Part shown: piece by piece, positions 5,817 to 9,049 of the stretch | How the letters are laid out: the number at the start of each line of letters is the position of its first letter | How positions within the stretch are numbered: the first letter of the stretch is position 1 | Assembly (NCBI GenBank): GCA_021780095.1 | Contig: JAJXZK010000336.1 | Location: forward strand, 1 to 9,049 | DNA from: Acidobacteriota bacterium | GTDB taxonomy: Bacteria > Acidobacteriota > Terriglobia > Terriglobales > Acidobacteriaceae | Reading direction: 5' to 3' | DNA: 9,049 nucleotides | Made by a program: the position numbers and the translations under genes | Notes under the pieces: generated by a model | Told to the model about the DNA's origin: nothing | The model's input: the letters and a program-made list of their open reading frames with translations, nothing else | Database searches by the model: none

Positions 5817-7022
5817 TTAGGCGGAAAGATGGCTTTCGGGCTGCGCCTCACCGGAGCGATCAACGACAGATCCAAGCCGATTTGCGCCATCTCCAAACTT
5901 GTCTCTCAAAAGAATATTCATCGGCTCCGAGTAGAAGCGGCCCACTGCATCGCCAAGGAATCCTGAGAGAACAATGACTGTTACGAATAGCGCGGGAACC
6001 GCAACCAAAGGCTTGCCAAGCGCCACAAACAAGCCGAAAGCCACGATGACGACAAACATGTGCGTCAGGTAGACCTCATAACTACGCCGCCCGAGCCACA
6101 AAATCGGAACGAGAATTCGCAGCCCTCTCCATTGCGTCTCCGCGGATACGGCGATCAGCAAGCATGTTCCCACCGCTAGAATTGTCATGTCCAGCCCGTT
6201 GCGATCCAAGCCCCAGGCGTAGGGCGTGCGCGAAAAACCCAGGCTGAAGGTTACAAGGATCGCGCCGGCGATGCCGCACATCAAAAGCTGTTTGCGCGTA
6301 AGCGGCACATGGGCGACCAGGAGCGCCGTCAGACAGCCGAGTGCAATCGCATCCATCGCGCCCAGATACGAGTACTCATGCCAGACGGGGTTGCCATGGG
6401 CGAGGACGGTCCGGCCAAATGGGCCTAGAATCACGAAGCCGAGCAGCAGCGCGAGCAAAAGTTTCCCGCGTCCGAACAACTTGCAGGCCAGCGGAAAAAA
6501 GAAATAAAATGTCTCCTCGACAGACAGCGACCAAAGAATGTCCCAGCTGCCCGGAAGATATCCTCGCGTAGCCTCAAGCACATTCACGCGAAACGTAAGT
6601 GCCGCGAGCAAAGCTGTTCCCAGCCCTCCGGTTTGCGGGCGGATAACGAAATGTTCTACGTGAGTCAGGTGAAGCGCGCTGAGAACCGCCAACAGCAGCA
6701 GAAGCAGCGGCGCGATGCGTGCGAATCTGAGCAGGTAAAAATCGCGAGGCCGAACTTTGTCAGGCGCTCCCCATCGCCGCAGCGTTGTAGATGTAATCAG
6801 GAAGCCGGAAACAGCGAAAAACATCTGCACGCCAAACTGACCGTTCCACACCAGCGAGGAGACAAGTTGTTTCGGTAGTCCGTGCGTGTACGGGACTTGC
6901 GCAAACAGTAGTTGCATGTTCACGTGGTTCATCAGTACCAAAAGGATGGCAGTTCCTCTGATGAGGTCGACGCCATCCAGCCGTTTCCAACTCTTCGCTA
7001 AAGCGAGATGCGCAGGAGTCAT
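5817..7022 (-). CDS. Acyltransferase 3 family membrane protein (OafA/NolX-type O-acyltransferase)
   Basis: The 401-residue integral membrane protein belongs to the acyltransferase-3 family, whose members move acetyl or other acyl groups from the cytoplasm onto sugars, lipids or peptidoglycan at the cell surface. Family marks are RLDGVDLIRGTAILLVL (14-30) followed by the conserved His33 in MNHV, GVQMFFAVSGFLIT (64-77), the Arg pair in LLRFARIAP (Arg99, Arg102), WSLSVEETFYFFFP (164-177) and SYEVYLTHM further on. About ten hydrophobic segments are present and the length is normal for a stand-alone enzyme without an SGNH domain. ATG 7020-7022 is the only sensible start, but no Shine-Dalgarno precedes it. 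The gene begins 58 nt after the small protein gene on the same strand. No clear terminator lies between them, so read-through from the hydroxylase operon is possible, although a functional tie is not evident. The acceptor is unknown. Confidence 0.92.
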   Translation of the reverse strand: MTPAHLALAKSWKRLDGVDLIRGTAILLVLMNHVNMQLLFAQVPYTHGLPKQLVSSLVWNGQFGVQMFFAVSGFLITSTTLRRWGAPDKVRPRDFYLLRFARIAPLLLLLLAVLSALHLTHVEHFVIRPQTGGLGTALLAALTFRVNVLEATRGYLPGSWDILWSLSVEETFYFFFPLACKLFGRGKLLLALLLGFVILGPFGRTVLAHGNPVWHEYSYLGAMDAIALGCLTALLVAHVPLTRKQLLMCGIAGAILVTFSLGFSRTPYAWGLDRNGLDMTILAVGTCLLIAVSAETQWRGLRILVPILWLGRRSYEVYLTHMFVVIVAFGLFVALGKPLVAVPALFVTVIVLSGFLGDAVGRFYSEPMNILLRDKFGDGANRLGSVVDRSGEAQPESHLSA

Positions 7023-7080
7023 CTGATGAGTGTGTCAAACCTGACGCACGAGCGCGGAAAAAATTCGTGGGAGTGTGTGG

Positions 7081-7317
7081 TTATTCCTCCGGTGCGTCGT
7101 AGCACGCGCGGCCAGGCCCACAGCGGGCCAGATGAACATAGTTCTCATCAGGACCGGCAGGACCCTGCGTCAGCAAACACCAGTAAGAGGAAGAAGCATG
7201 GACTCCCGGCAGCCAATGGGCCGCCGTCTGCGGGCTGGTGCCGTAGGCGTTCTTGGTGCGAAGGCAGCGGCAAGGCGGCGACTTGAGTTCAGCAGCGGTT
7301 TCAGTTGCACTCATCAT
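7081..7317 (-). CDS. Small cysteine-containing protein of the molybdenum hydroxylase operon (hypothetical)
   Basis: This 78-residue protein starts at ATG 7317 or the adjacent ATG 7314, 5 or 8 bases after a good AAGGAG. It begins 16 nt after the stop of the FAD-subunit gene, so it is almost certainly in the same operon. It has no membrane segment or signal peptide. Five cysteines are seen (16, 18, 47, 66, 72) in the contexts PPCRCLRTKNAYGT, SSSYWCLLTQGPAGPDE and LARCGPGRACYD. The C-x-C, single C, and C-x5-C arrangement could bind a metal or iron-sulfur cluster. I recall similar short proteins in Acidobacteria but cannot name a family, and no function is claimed. A role in maturation, electron transfer or stabilisation of the hydroxylase is inference from position only. 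Plus-strand frames across it are shadows: they lack ribosome-binding sites and are rich in Arg and Ser. Confidence 0.72.
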   Translation of the reverse strand: MMSATETAAELKSPPCRCLRTKNAYGTSPQTAAHWLPGVHASSSYWCLLTQGPAGPDENYVHLARCGPGRACYDAPEE

Positions 7318-7322
7318 TTTCT

Positions 7323-7328
7323 CTCCTT
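7323..7328 (-). promoter_or_regulatory. Ribosome-binding site of the small cysteine protein gene
   Basis: On the minus strand AAGGAG occupies 7328-7323, 5 bases before ATG 7317 and 8 before ATG 7314. It supports this small frame as real and excludes the more distal TTG at 7332. Confidence 0.65.
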
Positions 7329-7333
7329 GCAAA

Positions 7334-8347
7334 TCATCCCGCGGCCCGCGGGTCGCGACCCATTTTCCCGGCAGCCAACAAAACCGTGCGATAGATGGCC
7401 ACAGGAAACATCTGAACTTTGTACCCGTTCATTGAAAGTGGCTGCGCGCCTTCCATCGAGGCCTTGCCGGCGGCGCGTGCGGTTTCCTCGGTGATGGGCT
7501 TGCCCGTCAGCGCGGCTTCCGCTTGCGGCGAGCGGCGCACGACCGGCGATGCAGCGCCCATCGTTACCACAGCGCGGCGGCACTTATCGCCGTCCATCTC
7601 CAGTACCACGCCAGCGTCGGCAATGGCCCAGTCGGAGCTCTGCTTCTCGCCGTATTTCTGATACGCGGAGCGAGTCCCTGCGGCTGGCTTCGGAATCATC
7701 ACAGCAGTCAGCAACTCATCCGGCTCGACCACGTTGAACTTCGTCGGGTTCGCCTCCGGAAGTACGTACAACTCCTTGATGCCGACCACGCGTTTGCCGC
7801 GTTTCGCGCTGGTCAGCTCCACCGTGGCATTCAAGCCCAGCAGCCCTACCGCCGCCGAGGACGGCGCGACGGCTGGACAACCGCCATAGTCCATGATGGA
7901 GTGATATTGGTTCAAGCCGCCGAACGCGAAGCAGATTTCCTTGCCCTTGCGCAGGCATTGAAAATCCTTCGACCGAAAATACCAGCAGCGATTTTCCTGC
8001 AGCAGATTTCCGCCCAGGGTCGCCATGTTGCGGATGTGCGGAGTGGCCGCGCTACCGCAGGCATCGGAAAAAATTGTGTATTGCGAACGGATCAGCGGGT
8101 GCTCGCTGATTTCCGTCAGCGTGGCCAGTGGACCGATGTGCAGGCCCTCCGGAGTTTCGCGAATGCCGCGCAGCGAGGAGATGTTGCGGATATTCACCAG
8201 CTTGTTCGGCGTCTCCAGGCCTTCTTTCATCCGGTCCAGCAGGTCGACTCCGCCGGCCTTAACCACGATGCCGTCCTTCGCATTCTGGCTCAGTTGCGCC
8301 AGCGCGCCGCTTTCGGTGGTGCAGTCTGCGAGTACGAACTGGTTCAT
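7334..8347 (-). CDS. FAD-binding subunit of a xanthine dehydrogenase/aldehyde oxidoreductase family enzyme (PaoB/YagS-like)
   Basis: The 337-residue protein is the medium (FAD) subunit of a molybdenum hydroxylase, passing electrons from the molybdenum and iron-sulfur centres to FAD and an outside acceptor. VKAGGVDLLDRM (29-40) and the TLGGNLLQ block (110-117) are the two FAD-binding signatures. A CO-dehydrogenase-flavoprotein-like C-terminal domain follows, with YQKYGEKQSSDWAIADAGVV. Between them an insert carries Cys121, Cys131, Cys139 and Cys157 (C-x9-C-x7-C-x17-C). E. coli PaoB and the HcrB subunit of 4-hydroxybenzoyl-CoA reductase hold an extra [4Fe-4S] cluster in this region, so the same is inferred here. 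AAAGGAG precedes ATG 8347 by 6 bases. The start overlaps the stop of the large-subunit gene (ATGA), suggesting translational coupling. The substrate is not determined. Confidence 0.93.
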   Translation of the reverse strand: MNQFVLADCTTESGALAQLSQNAKDGIVVKAGGVDLLDRMKEGLETPNKLVNIRNISSLRGIRETPEGLHIGPLATLTEISEHPLIRSQYTIFSDACGSAATPHIRNMATLGGNLLQENRCWYFRSKDFQCLRKGKEICFAFGGLNQYHSIMDYGGCPAVAPSSAAVGLLGLNATVELTSAKRGKRVVGIKELYVLPEANPTKFNVVEPDELLTAVMIPKPAAGTRSAYQKYGEKQSSDWAIADAGVVLEMDGDKCRRAVVTMGAASPVVRRSPQAEAALTGKPITEETARAAGKASMEGAQPLSMNGYKVQMFPVAIYRTVLLAAGKMGRDPRAAG

Positions 8348-9049
8348 GCGTTACTCCTTTGCGGGGCCTTGCTCAGGGTTTCCAGCACCACCGCGGGTGT
8401 CATCGGCGTGCTGCGGATGCGAACTCCCGTGGCGTTATAAAACGCGTTGCCTATGGCCGCGGCGGCAGAAATAATTCCTGCCGCTTCGCCAATGCCCGAT
8501 GCGTCGGTCGAACTCTGCCCGATGTAGGACTCCACCAGCTGTACGTGCAGCTTGGGAATATCTCGAGAACCGGCGATCTTATATTGATCCAGGTTCGGGT
8601 TCACCATCAGGCCATACGTTGGATCCAGCAATCGATTCTCGTAGAGTGCGTAGGAAGTTCCCTGAATCAAGCCGCCGTTAATTTGATTGATGACCTGCGA
8701 CGGATTCATTGGACGACCACAATCATGCACGGCGAAGAATTGCTTCACATGGATGATACCGAGTTCCGTGTCCACTTCGATCTCGGCCACATCGACGCCG
8801 CCATAAGTGTCGTAATGTTTCTTGTCGTAGTCCGGGACGCGCCGCGCCTGTGCGGAGACGTCGCTTGTGTCCATTTTCGCGGCGGCTCGGCGGAAGCTGA
8901 TCGGCTGCATGTGTCCGCTCTTGCTGTGGACTTCGCCTTTCGTCAGGACCAGGTCGTCCGGCGACGTACCCAGCGCCGGAGCAATACTGGCGAGAAACTT
9001 CTGCGAAGCTTGCCATGCCGCATCGCGCACCGCAGGCGATAAGGAAGCG
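8344..9049 (-). CDS. Molybdopterin-binding (large) subunit of a xanthine dehydrogenase/aldehyde oxidoreductase family enzyme, C-terminal part
   Basis: The frame stays open to the right edge, so only the last 234 or so residues are seen; a GTG at 9030 is not a start. The fragment matches the end of the Mo subunit of the hydroxylase family. It contains GGVDVAEIEVDTELGIIHV, then VHDCGRPMNPSQVINQINGG and LIQGTSYALYENRLLD, and finally ASGIGEAAGI. The Glu of that GIGE motif (codon 8485-8487) corresponds to the catalytic base of the family (Glu1261 in bovine xanthine oxidase, from memory). The enzyme would hydroxylate an aldehyde or N-heterocycle with water as oxygen source. The substrate-selecting residues lie mostly outside the window. 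TGA at 8346-8344 overlaps the ATG of the FAD-subunit gene. The [2Fe-2S] subunit is not in the window and is probably upstream, to the right. Confidence 0.92.
   Translation of the reverse strand, partial: ASLSPAVRDAAWQASQKFLASIAPALGTSPDDLVLTKGEVHSKSGHMQPISFRRAAAKMDTSDVSAQARRVPDYDKKHYDTYGGVDVAEIEVDTELGIIHVKQFFAVHDCGRPMNPSQVINQINGGLIQGTSYALYENRLLDPTYGLMVNPNLDQYKIAGSRDIPKLHVQLVESYIGQSSTDASGIGEAAGIISAAAAIGNAFYNATGVRIRSTPMTPAVVLETLSKAPQRSNA
8354..8360 (-). promoter_or_regulatory. Ribosome-binding site of the FAD-subunit gene
   Basis: AAAGGAG on the minus strand lies inside the last codons of the large-subunit gene and ends 6 bases before ATG 8347. It confirms that start and the ATGA-coupled arrangement. 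Confidence 0.65.

Noticed and set aside
7523..8440. 305-codon plus-strand open frame opposite the FAD-subunit gene
   Set aside because: It is a shadow of a high-G+C coding strand; the minus-strand frame carries the FAD and cysteine motifs and a ribosome-binding site.
8359..9042. 227-codon plus-strand open frame opposite the molybdenum-subunit gene
   Set aside because: It is antisense to a conserved catalytic domain with the GIGE motif and lacks a plausible start signal.

Overview
The window looks like chromosomal DNA of an acidobacterium (Acidobacteriota, Terriglobia/Koribacter-like). This rests on gene content and protein similarity from memory, not on a search: moderately high G+C, a glycoside hydrolase family 79 enzyme resembling the Acidobacterium capsulatum beta-glucuronidase, a NtrC-type regulator tail of a kind common in that phylum, and a PaoABC-like molybdenum hydroxylase operon. 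No transposase, integrase, CRISPR array, rRNA or tRNA was seen.

Left part (1-1795). The window opens in the 3' end of a sigma-54-dependent regulator gene carrying a Fis-type DNA-binding domain. About 390 bases without a convincing gene follow. They are not empty: they hold a close match to a sigma-54 (-24/-12) promoter, a 9-bp stem with a GAAA loop, a single-stranded-looking CCCTCCTT tract, and an intrinsic-terminator-like hairpin. Together these suggest a roughly 150-nt sigma-54-dependent small RNA or leader. It is followed by a pgeF-type (YfiH/YlmD, laccase-domain) gene with an unusual basic N-terminal extension.

Middle part (1809-5772). Convergent with pgeF is a membrane-bound GGDEF diguanylate cyclase. 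Upstream of it on the minus strand is a Tat-exported GH79 beta-glucuronidase/heparanase-like enzyme. The GH79 gene is divergent from a plus-strand gene for a membrane-anchored extracytoplasmic protein of unknown function. The divergent region carries a perfect 16-bp palindrome, a candidate operator.

Right part (5817-9049, all minus strand). Reading leftwards there is the C-terminal part of a molybdopterin-binding hydroxylase large subunit, an FAD subunit with four cysteines placed for an extra iron-sulfur cluster (overlapping by ATGA), a 78-residue cysteine-containing small protein with a good ribosome-binding site, and then a 401-residue acyltransferase-3 membrane protein. The first three form a tight operon. 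The [2Fe-2S] subunit expected with them is not in the window and may lie beyond the right edge. The acyltransferase is 58 nt downstream and may be read through or independent.

Most promising for a second look: the sigma-54 promoter/structured RNA/terminator cassette next to the NtrC-type regulator, and the small cysteine-containing gene of the molybdenum hydroxylase operon.
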